Source of the DNA: an uncultured Eubacteriales bacterium
GTDB taxonomy: Bacteria; Bacillota; Clostridia; Christensenellales; Aristaeellaceae
DNA: 64,000 bases
Assembly: GCA_902799045.1 (NCBI GenBank)
Contig: CADBZH010000001.1
Span: 62,001 to 126,000 of the forward strand
Direction: 5' to 3'
Made by a program: the position numbers and the translations under genes. Below the pieces are notes generated by a model. The model had not been told where the DNA came from. It did not search any database and saw nothing but the letters and a program-made list of their open reading frames with translations. Below, piece by piece: positions 17,080 through 25,060 of the stretch (position 1 is its first letter; every line of letters begins with the position of its first letter).

Positions 17080-18264
17080 ATGGCAACAAAGAGCAAGAAA
17101 AAGAAGAGCATCCTCAAGAGCCGCTTTTACCAGGTGTATTTCATCGTGGTGGCCGTGATGCTGATTGCCATATTCTTCGGCACGATCTGGCTGAAGGGGC
17201 TGCTCGCGGACTATGAGTCGGCCCAGCCGGTCTACGTGGCCGAGGAAGTGGCCAAGATGTTTGAGGCGGGGGACTATGACGCCCTCTACGCCGTGGACAC
17301 CTCCGCGCAGCAGATCTCCGGCGGCGACCGGGCCTTCTACACCCGCAGCATGGCGGAGATCGCCGCGGGCAAGGTGGTGGAGTGGTCGGAGGCCTTCTCC
17401 ACCGACGAGGACGTGCGCCGCTACAACGTGACGCTGAGCGGCGACAAGTTCGCCGCATTCACGCTGGTGCCCAGCGGCGAAAAGACCGCCCGGGGGAACC
17501 GGCTGTGGAAGCTGGGCGACGTGACCACCTATGTGACGCTCAGCGAGCCGGAGGAGGCGCCGGAGGAGGCGCCCGAGCCGACGACGGCGCCGGAGCCGAC
17601 CGAGGCGCCGCTGCCGCGGGGCGAGGGCGAGCTCTATGAATGTCGCGTAACCGTGCCCAGCGGCTACGCCGTGACCGTGGAGGGCGTGCGGCTCTCCGGC
17701 GACAATGCGCAGATCGTTCCGGGCTTCCTGTTCGAGGACGGCTTCCTGCCCGAGGGCGTCGAGAACCCGATGACCACCCAGTATGTGTTCAGCGTGGACA
17801 GCGAATCGCCCGCCATCGAGGTGACGGATGCCAGCGGCGCGGCGGTTACGCCCGAGGCGGTGCCGGACAAGGAGCGTGCCTGGGTCTGCACCATCCCCGA
17901 GGACGCGGAGCTGAGCGCCAAGTACAGCGAAAACGCCTACAAGCTGGGCCAGCAGATCGCGAAGTTCATGTCCAAGGACGGCTCGAAGAAGAGCATCACG
18001 CGGCTTTGCCTGAAGAAGAGCCCCGCCTGGACCATCTTCGACAACCTCTCCAACCGGTATGCCACCCCGCACAAGGGCATCGACTTCCGCAATCCCCAGG
18101 TGACGGAGTTCTACCGCCTGTCGGACACCTGCTTCACCTGCCACGTCAGCTTTGACTACGTGCTGGATACCACCGACGGCGAGCGCGTGTACCCCACGGC
18201 CTATACCTTCTGCATCTACAACGACAACGGCAGGACCGGGCTGTACAACATGCTGATCTACTGA
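17080..18264 (+). CDS. Single-pass membrane protein of unknown function, cassette copy 2
   Basis: 394 residues, homologous over its length to the 14782 gene (KSRFYQVYFIV helix start, EMF-EAGDYDALYAVDTSA, SGGDRAFYTRSM, VPSGEKTARGNRLWKLGDVTT, DTCFTCHVSFDYVL). It differs by a Pro/Glu/Thr insert (EEAPEPTTAPEPTEAP) in the middle. One membrane helix near residues 17-38 predicts an extracytoplasmic body. Always following the NAGPA gene in both copies, it probably works with that enzyme, but no function can be named. Confidence 0.8.
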   Translation: MATKSKKKKSILKSRFYQVYFIVVAVMLIAIFFGTIWLKGLLADYESAQPVYVAEEVAKMFEAGDYDALYAVDTSAQQISGGDRAFYTRSMAEIAAGKVVEWSEAFSTDEDVRRYNVTLSGDKFAAFTLVPSGEKTARGNRLWKLGDVTTYVTLSEPEEAPEEAPEPTTAPEPTEAPLPRGEGELYECRVTVPSGYAVTVEGVRLSGDNAQIVPGFLFEDGFLPEGVENPMTTQYVFSVDSESPAIEVTDASGAAVTPEAVPDKERAWVCTIPEDAELSAKYSENAYKLGQQIAKFMSKDGSKKSITRLCLKKSPAWTIFDNLSNRYATPHKGIDFRNPQVTEFYRLSDTCFTCHVSFDYVLDTTDGERVYPTAYTFCIYNDNGRTGLYNMLIY

Positions 18265-18313
18265 CGGCGGAGAGCGGCGGACGGCGCGACGTGACCGGTC
18301 GGCAACAGAAAAA

Positions 18314-18380
18314 GATCCTTCGCTGCGCTCAGGATGACACGAATCGAAAGCCTGTCATCCTGAGCGAAGCGAAGGATCTG
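18314..18380. repeat. Dispersed inverted repeat, family A (copy 2)
   Basis: Same arms as at 10414-10480 (GATCCTTCGCTGCGCTC and its complement with one change), here between convergent genes. Confidence 0.85.
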
Positions 18381-18430
18381 CACGAAACGTCATGAGGCGT
18401 CCTTTTTGGCCTGCCGGCGCCCTTGCCGCC

Positions 18431-19267
18431 TCACTCTTTCACGATATGGATCGCGCAGCGGGTGTTCCCGATGTAATTGCGCTCGGCGTCGAAGTCGTCC
18501 AGCGAGGCGCAGACGAACGCCTCCAGCCAGAGGTCGGTCACGTGGGCGATCTCCTTGCCTGCCGTGAGCTTGATGGAGGTGATCAGCGTGTCGCCCTTCA
18601 TCTGCGAGTCCTTCAGGTGGCTGTAGAACTGGTGGGGCTTGCGGTGATAGTCGTCGTAGAGCCAGACCTCGATGTACTCCGTGTGCTCGATGTGCTTCGG
18701 GGCGAGCATGGAGTAGTGGATCTCCGTGCCGTCGTCCAGCGTGTAGCGCAGCGCGTAGCCGATCTTGCAGCTGCCGGCGTCGGGGAAGGCCGTCCAGGCC
18801 GCGCCGAAGATGTCGCCGAAGAAATCGCCCTCCAGCCGGGCCTCGTCCGAGGCGATCACCTCGAAGGAGCCGATGTCCTTGCCCTTCTTCCAGGGGCCGG
18901 CGTAGGTGTCGCCCAAGCGCACGCGGGGCGAGTAGTTCTTGCCCTCCGGCGTGTAGAAGCTCAGCACGTCCGGCCGGCTGCCGGGCGCCGCGGTGGGCGT
19001 GGGCTGGGGCGCGGGGGAGGGGGTTGGCTCGGCCGTCGGGAAGGGCGTGGGCCCGGGCGTCGCCTCGACGGGGACGGCGGTCGCGATCGCTTCCGCAGGT
19101 TCCGTCGCCACGGGCGCGACGGCCGCCGCATCCGGCTGGGGCCGCCTCAGCAGAAGCAGCAGCGCCACCGCCGCCAGAGCCGCCGCGCCCAGGGCGATCA
19201 CGCCGATTTCGATCCTGCGCCTGCGCTGCCGCCTGCGTCGCGCCGCGCTTCTGGTGCCGTTTGCCAT
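18431..19267 (-). CDS. Membrane protein with Pro/Thr linker, unknown function
   Basis: 278 residues. A strongly basic N-terminus (RSAARRRRQRRRR) and one membrane helix (about 22-44) lead to a linker rich in TPxPxP, then a C-terminal extracytoplasmic domain of about 180 residues with many aromatic and acidic residues (VRLGDTYAGPWKKGKDIG, VWLYDDYHRKPHQFYSHLK). I recognise no family. ATG 19267 is preceded by GGAGGG at seven bases; the upstream TTG is rejected. The architecture matches the sortase and cassette proteins nearby, suggesting a shared envelope location. Confidence 0.78.
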   Translation of the reverse strand: MANGTRSAARRRRQRRRRIEIGVIALGAAALAAVALLLLLRRPQPDAAAVAPVATEPAEAIATAVPVEATPGPTPFPTAEPTPSPAPQPTPTAAPGSRPDVLSFYTPEGKNYSPRVRLGDTYAGPWKKGKDIGSFEVIASDEARLEGDFFGDIFGAAWTAFPDAGSCKIGYALRYTLDDGTEIHYSMLAPKHIEHTEYIEVWLYDDYHRKPHQFYSHLKDSQMKGDTLITSIKLTAGKEIAHVTDLWLEAFVCASLDDFDAERNYIGNTRCAIHIVKE

Positions 19268-19303
19268 GGCCGAACCCTCCGATTGCAACAGATTCTTATC
19301 CCA

Positions 19304-19332
19304 TTATAGCGCAAATGCGGCGAAATGGAAAG
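19304..19332 (-). promoter_or_regulatory. Probable promoter for the 18431-19267 gene
   Basis: Minus strand: TATAAT at 19309-19304 with TTTCCA at 19332-19327 (17-base spacer). The -35 is poor. Confidence 0.5.
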
Positions 19333-19349
19333 AAGAAAACGAAACCCCC

Positions 19350-19378
19350 TTGAAAAATGGCCCTGCAACCGATATAAT
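19350..19378 (+). promoter_or_regulatory. Sigma-A promoter for the membrane LRR gene
   Basis: TTGAAA (19350-19355), 17-base spacer, TATAAT (19373-19378). It is divergent from the promoter at 19304-19332. Confidence 0.82.
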
Positions 19379-19433
19379 AGAATTGTGAAGATATGTACCG
19401 GTACAGGATACCGTGGATTTGGGAGTAATGAGC

Positions 19434-21308
19434 ATGGCAGAGACGGTTGAGAAGAAGAAGGAGCGCAACGGCTGGCTGATCGTGCGGCGCGTCATCGCGG
19501 GGCTGCTGGTGGCGGGCGCCGTGGCGCTTGGGTTTTATCTGAGGACCATCGACCTGGGCTTCCCGAAGCTGATGATGGGCGTGTCCTGCGCGCTGCTGCT
19601 GGTGCTGGCGCTGCTACTCAGCGTGAACCTGCGGGTTTCCCGGGTGCTGCAGGGCGCGCTGGGCTTGGTCTGCATCGCGCTGCTGGCGCTGGGACTGCTC
19701 ACGCAATACTATGTGCGGGTGGACGGGCGCTTTGTGGCCAAGTACCTGCTGGTGGAGGACATACGGGTGGAGGACGAGTATCCCCGCCACTTCACCGAGA
19801 TGGAGAGCCTGAAGCGGCTGAACATGCTCGGCTCCACCGTCACCGATTTCGAGCCCATTCGCCAGATCACCACGCTGGAGGAGCTGGACATCCGCGGCAA
19901 CTATGCCTTCACCGAGTCCGACCGCGACGCGCTGGCGGCGGCGCTGCCAAACTGCCACATCCGCTGGAGCGTGCCGGTGAAGCAGGTCTACTTCGACAGC
20001 GACGCCGAGGAGATGGACCTGCGCCAGATCGAGCTTTCCACCGACGAGCTGCGCGCGCTGTTTGACAAGTATCCCTCCAAGCGCTTCGCCTATCGCGTGC
20101 CGCTGCTGGGCGGCCGCTACGCGCCGGACACCGAGGCGCTGGACCTGCGGGAGAAGCCCGTGGACGTCAATGCCATCGAGGACGCGCTGATGCTGCTGCC
20201 GCAGGTGAACACCATCGACCTGCGGGGCGTGCCCGCGCCCGCCGACGCCGTGCGGGAGCTCTACGAGACCTTCCCGGACATCTACTTCAAGTTCAGCTGC
20301 GACGTGCCCCAGGCCGCCATGACCACCGAGGACACCAAGGTGCGCGTGACCGGCGACTATGACGCGCTGATGGCCTATGTGGATTTCATCGACTACATGC
20401 CCCACCTGCAGAGCGTGGACGCCAGCGATATCGAGCTGACCAGCGAGCAGGTGGACGAGGTGCAGACCCACGAAAACGGCAAGAAGGTGCTCTACGGCAT
20501 CACCGTGTTCGGCCAGAAGGTGCGCAGCGACGTGGACGAGCTGAACCTGGACGGCGTGAACGTGGGCAGCGTGGACGCCGTGGAGGCCTGCATCGCCCGC
20601 CTGCCGAACCTGAAGAAGATCTCGCTGCTGGACAGCGGCCTGACCCAGGATCAGTGCGGCGAGCTGTTTGACGCCCACCCGGACATCAAGTTCGTGTTCT
20701 GGATCAGCTTCGGCCACTATAAGATCCGCACCGACATCACCGCCTTTTCCACCCAGCTGGGCGACGGCAACCGCTATGGCTACAACGACCGCACCTTCGA
20801 ACCCATCCGCTATTGCACGGACCTGATGATGCTGGACCTGGGCCACAACGGCATCACCAGCCTGGAGAACTTCAAGGGGCTGACGAAGCTGCGCGTGCTG
20901 ATCCTGGCGGACAACAAGATCACGAACATCGATCCGATCGTCAACTTCCCGGACCTGGAGTTCTGCGAGCTGTTCCTGAACGACATCACCGACATGAGCC
21001 CGCTGACGAAGCTGACCCACCTGATGGACCTGAACATCTTCTACAACCCCGTGGGCTCCAACTACGAGGTGTTGAAGCAGATGACCTGGCTGGACCGCCT
21101 GTGGTGCGGCGGCTGCCGACTCTCCGGCGCCCAGATCAAGGACCTGCGCGCCGCGCTGCCCGACACGAAGATCAACACCGAGGGCCGCGGCTCCACCGGC
21201 AAGGGCTGGCGCCAGCACTCCCACTACTTTACGCTCAAGCAGATGTATGAGGAGGAGCGCTACATCCCCTTCGAGGATTCCGCGTTCAAGGACGAAGCGG
21301 CGGAATGA
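19434..21308 (+). CDS. Membrane-anchored leucine-rich repeat protein
   Basis: 624 residues. Two or three hydrophobic segments in residues 15-100 anchor a large extracytoplasmic domain. LRRs are clear near the C-terminus (LMMLDLGHNGITSLENFKGL, LRVLILADNKITNIDPI, LEFCELFLNDITDMSPL, LMDLNIFYNPVG) and degenerate earlier (LKRLNML, LEELDIRGN, NTIDLRG). Such domains mediate protein binding; the ligand is unknown. ATG 19434 is eight bases after GGGAG; upstream GTG 19413 and ATG 19428 are less well spaced. It ends convergently with the BspA-like gene. Confidence 0.85.
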   Translation: MAETVEKKKERNGWLIVRRVIAGLLVAGAVALGFYLRTIDLGFPKLMMGVSCALLLVLALLLSVNLRVSRVLQGALGLVCIALLALGLLTQYYVRVDGRFVAKYLLVEDIRVEDEYPRHFTEMESLKRLNMLGSTVTDFEPIRQITTLEELDIRGNYAFTESDRDALAAALPNCHIRWSVPVKQVYFDSDAEEMDLRQIELSTDELRALFDKYPSKRFAYRVPLLGGRYAPDTEALDLREKPVDVNAIEDALMLLPQVNTIDLRGVPAPADAVRELYETFPDIYFKFSCDVPQAAMTTEDTKVRVTGDYDALMAYVDFIDYMPHLQSVDASDIELTSEQVDEVQTHENGKKVLYGITVFGQKVRSDVDELNLDGVNVGSVDAVEACIARLPNLKKISLLDSGLTQDQCGELFDAHPDIKFVFWISFGHYKIRTDITAFSTQLGDGNRYGYNDRTFEPIRYCTDLMMLDLGHNGITSLENFKGLTKLRVLILADNKITNIDPIVNFPDLEFCELFLNDITDMSPLTKLTHLMDLNIFYNPVGSNYEVLKQMTWLDRLWCGGCRLSGAQIKDLRAALPDTKINTEGRGSTGKGWRQHSHYFTLKQMYEEERYIPFEDSAFKDEAAE

Positions 21309-21332
21309 TCCCGCCATGGGCGGAAGGAAAAG

Positions 21333-21443
21333 GACCCGGATTGCCACGTCGGGACACAACATGTCCCTCCCCGCAGTGCCAAGCGTTGTCGCATCACGGC
21401 ATTGTGAGGAGAACCCGAAGGGTTCGACGTGGCAATCCGGGTC
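21333..21443. repeat. Family B inverted repeat element
   Basis: The 19-base arms GACCCGGATTGCCACGTCG (21333-21351) and its exact complement (21425-21443) enclose about 73 bases that include GAACCCGAAGGGTTC. It lies between the convergent LRR genes. Confidence 0.85.
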
Positions 21444-21467
21444 TTATGGATGTCGATCAGCGCGGGC

Positions 21468-24400
21468 TTACTCCGCCTTTTCAAACACCATCTGCGCGCC
21501 CTCGACCTCGCCGACCAGGCGGCCGTCCTCCGCGAAGGAGAAGACCATGTCGATCAGCAGCGCGCTGCCGTCCGACACCTTCCAGGCGCCCGCTTGGGAT
21601 TCGCCGTCCTCCCCGGGCATTTCGAAGGTGCCGTCGGCGTTCAGGGTTAAGCGCATTTTGTCCATGCCGATGTCGGCGGCGGCGTAGGCCTCGTCGCCGA
21701 TGACGAGCTGCGACAGCGCCCACGTGCCCACGAACGGCTCGCCCACCTCGCCCACGGGCTCGGCGACGATGGGTTCGGGCGTCGCGACGGGCTCCGGCGT
21801 GGCCAGCGGGTTCGCGGCGTATTCGGCCAGGATGCCGTCGAGATCCGGCATCGCCTCCGGCGCGCGGTCGCACCCCAAGGGCTTCACGGCCACGAGACAG
21901 TGGGTCTCCCAGGTGATGCAGCTCTGGGCCCGGTCCTTCATCGCCTGGTCCGCGTCCTCCGGCACGAACACCCTCAGCCAGTCGGAGCAGTTGGCGATGC
22001 AGCCGTCCCGCGAGAAGGCCTCCATGTCGTGCCCTTCAAAGCAGGCCTGCTCCAGCGCCGGGCAGTCGAAGGCCACCGCGCCGTCGGTTGCGCGCACGCG
22101 ATCGGTGAAGTGCAGCTCGGTCAGGTTCGGGCAGTTGCGGAACACGCAGTTGCCCAGCGTGGTCGCGTCCACCACGAAGCGGGTCACTCCGCTGTTCAGG
22201 AAGGCGCTTTCGCCGATCCGGTCCAGCGGCACGGCGCTGTAGAAGGTCTCGAAGCAGTCGGTGTCCTGGAAGCAGTAGTTGTCGATCACCTTCACGCCGT
22301 TGACGAACACCGCGGTCTTCAGATTCCGCGCCAGCGAGAACGTGCCCTTGCCGGTGCTCTCCACCGGGCCGTAGCAGATGAAGGTCTCCAGCTGCTGGCA
22401 GTAGTTGAACACGCTGTCGTCGATGTGGGTGACCGTCTCCGGCAGCACCACGCTGCGCAGGCGCGTCCAATCGGTCTGGTTGGTGATCATGCCGGTATCG
22501 GTGTAGTCGCGGCAGCGGTCGAAGGCCGTGTAGCCGATGGAGGTGACGGCCACGCCGTCGATTTCCCGCGGCACCACGACGTCCGCCTCGCCGCCCAGGT
22601 AGCCGGTGATCGTGCCGGTTTCGGCGTCGAACTCAAACAGGGACGGGTCGGTGGGGGCATACGGCATCGGCACGATGGTCATCGGCGTGTCGCCCGGGCG
22701 CAGCAGCGGCGCGTACCAGGGGCAGCCCATCTCGCGGGAGAGCCGCGCCACGGCTTCGTCGGAGGCGGTGGCCGGCAGGGCGATGCCGCTGGGGTCCGCC
22801 ACCAGCGCGGCGCAGTTCGCGAAGGCGTTCTCCGGCAGGATGTCCGGGTCGCAGGCGATGTTCACGCGCGTCAGGCTGTCGCAGCCGTCAAACGCGCCTT
22901 CGCCGATGCGGGTCAGCGAGGCCGGCAGGGTGATCTCCGTCAGGTTCTTGCAGTTGGCGAAGGCCCGCTCGCCGATGGTTTCGGTGGTGTAGAACAGATC
23001 CACCAGCTCCACGCTGGAGTCCGCGAAGGCCTCCGCGCCGATGTGCCAGGGCCAGTTGGCGTGGGTCACGCGGAAGCGGCGGATGGCCTGGTTGCCCTTG
23101 AACACGCCGTCGGCCACGCCGCGGCACTCGACCAGCACGCGCTCCTCGCCGCTGTTGTCCCAGATGTTGTAGTAGAGGTAGGGGGCCTCCTCCTCGCCGC
23201 CGATGGTCGCCAGGTAGAAATAACCGTCCTCGCCCTTTTCATAGACGCCGCTCTGCTCATAGCTGCAGTCCGGCGGGTTGTTGATGTAGACGGTGCAGCC
23301 CTCCAGCTGGCTGTCCATGTAGCCCTGCCAGGCCAGTCGGTTGTCCCAGCCGCTGTCCCATGGCAGGTCGACGGAGCTCAGGGGGCTGCCCGCGAAGGCG
23401 TCCGGGGCCATTTCGAAGAAATCGTAGGTGTCCATCTGCATGTAGTCCAGGTGGCCGTCGGCGAAGGCCCGGGAGCCGATCCAGGGCCGGCAGCCCTCCG
23501 GGAGATGCATGCTCTGCGCCCATGTCCAGGAGAAGGCCTCGTCGCCGATGGACGCGAGGGAAGCGGGCAGGTCGATCTCGTCGGTGAAGTAGCAGTTGTA
23601 GAAGGCCTTGTTGCCGATGCGCTCCAGGCTCGCCGGCCAGTGGAAGCGGTTGCCGCGGATCGCCCCGAGGAAGGCCTCGTCGCCTACGTCGCGCACGGAA
23701 TCCGGCAGCTCGACGCCGAGGATGCTGTTGGTGTGGGCAAACGCACCCGCGCCGATCACCTCCACGCCCTCCGGCACGGTCAGATACATCAGGTGATAGG
23801 CGGGGGTGAACGCGCCCTCGCCGATGGCCTTCACCGGCACGCCGCCGATCTCGGCGGGAATGTCCATGCGGGCCGCGCGATCCACATAGCCGGTGACGGT
23901 GCCGGTTTCAGGGTCAAAGGCAAACTGGTCCTCGGGGGTCGCGAAGGCCACGCGCTCGGCGTTCACGCCGGAGGACGCCACCTCGATCTCCTCCGGGATG
24001 GCCGCGCGGTAGGCGTCGAACTGATCGTCCGGCACGTACACCACGCAATCCTCCGCCAGCACGGAGAAGGTGCTGTCGGCGATTCTCGGGCAGACGCCGG
24101 TGAAGGTGACGCGGCGCAGCTGCTGGCACCAGGAAAAGCAGTTGTCCGCGATGTAGCTGACGCCCGCTGGCAGCGTGACCTCCGTCAGGCTGTCGCACAG
24201 CTGGAAGTTGCCCCGGCAGATCACCCGCAGGCTTTCCGGCAGGGTCACGCTCGCCAGGTTCGGCAGTTGCGAGGTCAGGTTGTCGCTCATCACGTCCATT
24301 CCCTCCGGCAGGGCGAGGGCGGTGACGGCGCCGTTGTTCTGGAAGATCGCGCCGCCCACGTCCCAGACGCGCGCGCCGTCGATCTCCGCGGGCAGGGCCA

Positions 24401-24542
24401 CCTCGCCGCCGGGGCCGTTGTAGGCGGTGATCCGGCCCGCCGCGGCGTCGAAAGCGAATTCCGGCAGCGCGTCGGCGTGGACCAGCGTCGGCAGCGCCAG
24501 CAGCAGCGCCAGCGCCAGCGTCAACAGCGCAAGTTTTTTCAT
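21468..24542 (-). CDS. Secreted BspA-like leucine-rich repeat protein with C-terminal lipocalin-like domain
   Basis: 1024 residues. A signal peptide (MKKLALLTLALALLLAL to VHA) precedes many LRR_5/BspA repeats, of the form IGEGAFDGCDSLTRVNIA and IGDEAFSWTW. Three times the repeats restart after FDPETGTVTGYVD-type sequences. A PEPVATPEP linker leads to a final roughly 85-residue domain starting FVGTWALSQLVIGDEAY, resembling a lipocalin-like beta-barrel. No LPxTG motif or C-terminal anchor is present, so it is probably released or held non-covalently. BspA-like proteins often bind host or bacterial surfaces. ATG 24542 follows AAGGAGG. Confidence 0.88.
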   Translation of the reverse strand: MKKLALLTLALALLLALPTLVHADALPEFAFDAAAGRITAYNGPGGEVALPAEIDGARVWDVGGAIFQNNGAVTALALPEGMDVMSDNLTSQLPNLASVTLPESLRVICRGNFQLCDSLTEVTLPAGVSYIADNCFSWCQQLRRVTFTGVCPRIADSTFSVLAEDCVVYVPDDQFDAYRAAIPEEIEVASSGVNAERVAFATPEDQFAFDPETGTVTGYVDRAARMDIPAEIGGVPVKAIGEGAFTPAYHLMYLTVPEGVEVIGAGAFAHTNSILGVELPDSVRDVGDEAFLGAIRGNRFHWPASLERIGNKAFYNCYFTDEIDLPASLASIGDEAFSWTWAQSMHLPEGCRPWIGSRAFADGHLDYMQMDTYDFFEMAPDAFAGSPLSSVDLPWDSGWDNRLAWQGYMDSQLEGCTVYINNPPDCSYEQSGVYEKGEDGYFYLATIGGEEEAPYLYYNIWDNSGEERVLVECRGVADGVFKGNQAIRRFRVTHANWPWHIGAEAFADSSVELVDLFYTTETIGERAFANCKNLTEITLPASLTRIGEGAFDGCDSLTRVNIACDPDILPENAFANCAALVADPSGIALPATASDEAVARLSREMGCPWYAPLLRPGDTPMTIVPMPYAPTDPSLFEFDAETGTITGYLGGEADVVVPREIDGVAVTSIGYTAFDRCRDYTDTGMITNQTDWTRLRSVVLPETVTHIDDSVFNYCQQLETFICYGPVESTGKGTFSLARNLKTAVFVNGVKVIDNYCFQDTDCFETFYSAVPLDRIGESAFLNSGVTRFVVDATTLGNCVFRNCPNLTELHFTDRVRATDGAVAFDCPALEQACFEGHDMEAFSRDGCIANCSDWLRVFVPEDADQAMKDRAQSCITWETHCLVAVKPLGCDRAPEAMPDLDGILAEYAANPLATPEPVATPEPIVAEPVGEVGEPFVGTWALSQLVIGDEAYAAADIGMDKMRLTLNADGTFEMPGEDGESQAGAWKVSDGSALLIDMVFSFAEDGRLVGEVEGAQMVFEKAE

Positions 24543-24595
24543 TTCGCAAGCCTCCTTCATCCGGTCGGTGGGTCAATGACGGTCCGTTTATCACA

Positions 24596-24624
24596 ATTAT
24601 ACTGTATTTTCCCAGAATTTACAA
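24596..24624 (-). promoter_or_regulatory. Sigma-A promoter for the BspA-like gene
   Basis: Minus strand TTGTAA (24624-24619), 17-base spacer, TATAAT (24601-24596). Confidence 0.82.
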
Positions 24625-24660
24625 TATGTATTTCGGAACCTGGCGCCGAGGCAAAAACTG

Positions 24661-24689
24661 TTGCATATCCCGCCCGTTTCGTGTATAAT
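24661..24689 (+). promoter_or_regulatory. Sigma-A promoter for darA-holB-ricT
   Basis: TTGCAT (24661-24666), 17-base spacer, TATAAT (24684-24689). Confidence 0.85.
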
Positions 24690-24721
24690 AAAAGTGGAGG
24701 ATAAGCGAAGGAGGGCTCATT

Positions 24722-25051
24722 ATGAAGCTGATAATCGCGATTGTACAGGATGAGGACGCTTCCAGGCTCATCAATCACCTGATGACGGAGGGCTATCGCG
24801 TCACCAAGCTGGCGACCACGGGCGGCTTCCTGCGCGCCGGCAACACCACGCTGCTGGTGGGCGTGGAGGACGACCAGCTGGATCATGCCCTGGGCGTGAT
24901 CGAAAAGGTGTGCAAGAGCCGCAAGCAGATCGCCACCACGCCTTCGCCCATCTCCGGCACCACGGGCGTCTACGTGCCCTACCCGGTGGAGGTCACCGTG
25001 GGCGGCGCGACGATCTTCGTGCTGGACGTGGAGCAGTTCAAGAAAATCTGA
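24722..25051 (+). CDS. darA: Cyclic di-AMP-binding PII-like protein DarA/PstA (DUF970)
   Basis: 109 residues, the usual length. The start MKLIIAIVQDEDASRLINHL, the glycine-rich TGGFLRAGNTTLLVGVED and the C-terminal GGATIFVLDVEQF match the DarA/PstA (YaaQ) family, a trimeric PII-like receptor for c-di-AMP in Firmicutes. Its downstream targets are unknown. It is first in a darA-holB-ricT operon, the same order as in Bacillus but without tmk and yaaR. RBS GAAGGAGG. Confidence 0.94.
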   Translation: MKLIIAIVQDEDASRLINHLMTEGYRVTKLATTGGFLRAGNTTLLVGVEDDQLDHALGVIEKVCKSRKQIATTPSPISGTTGVYVPYPVEVTVGGATIFVLDVEQFKKI

Positions 25052-25060
25052 GGTCAGACC

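Noticed and set aside
21900..24704. 934-codon open frame on the plus strand across the BspA-like gene
   Set aside because: Antisense shadow with no recognisable domains; the minus-strand frame has a signal peptide and clear repeats.
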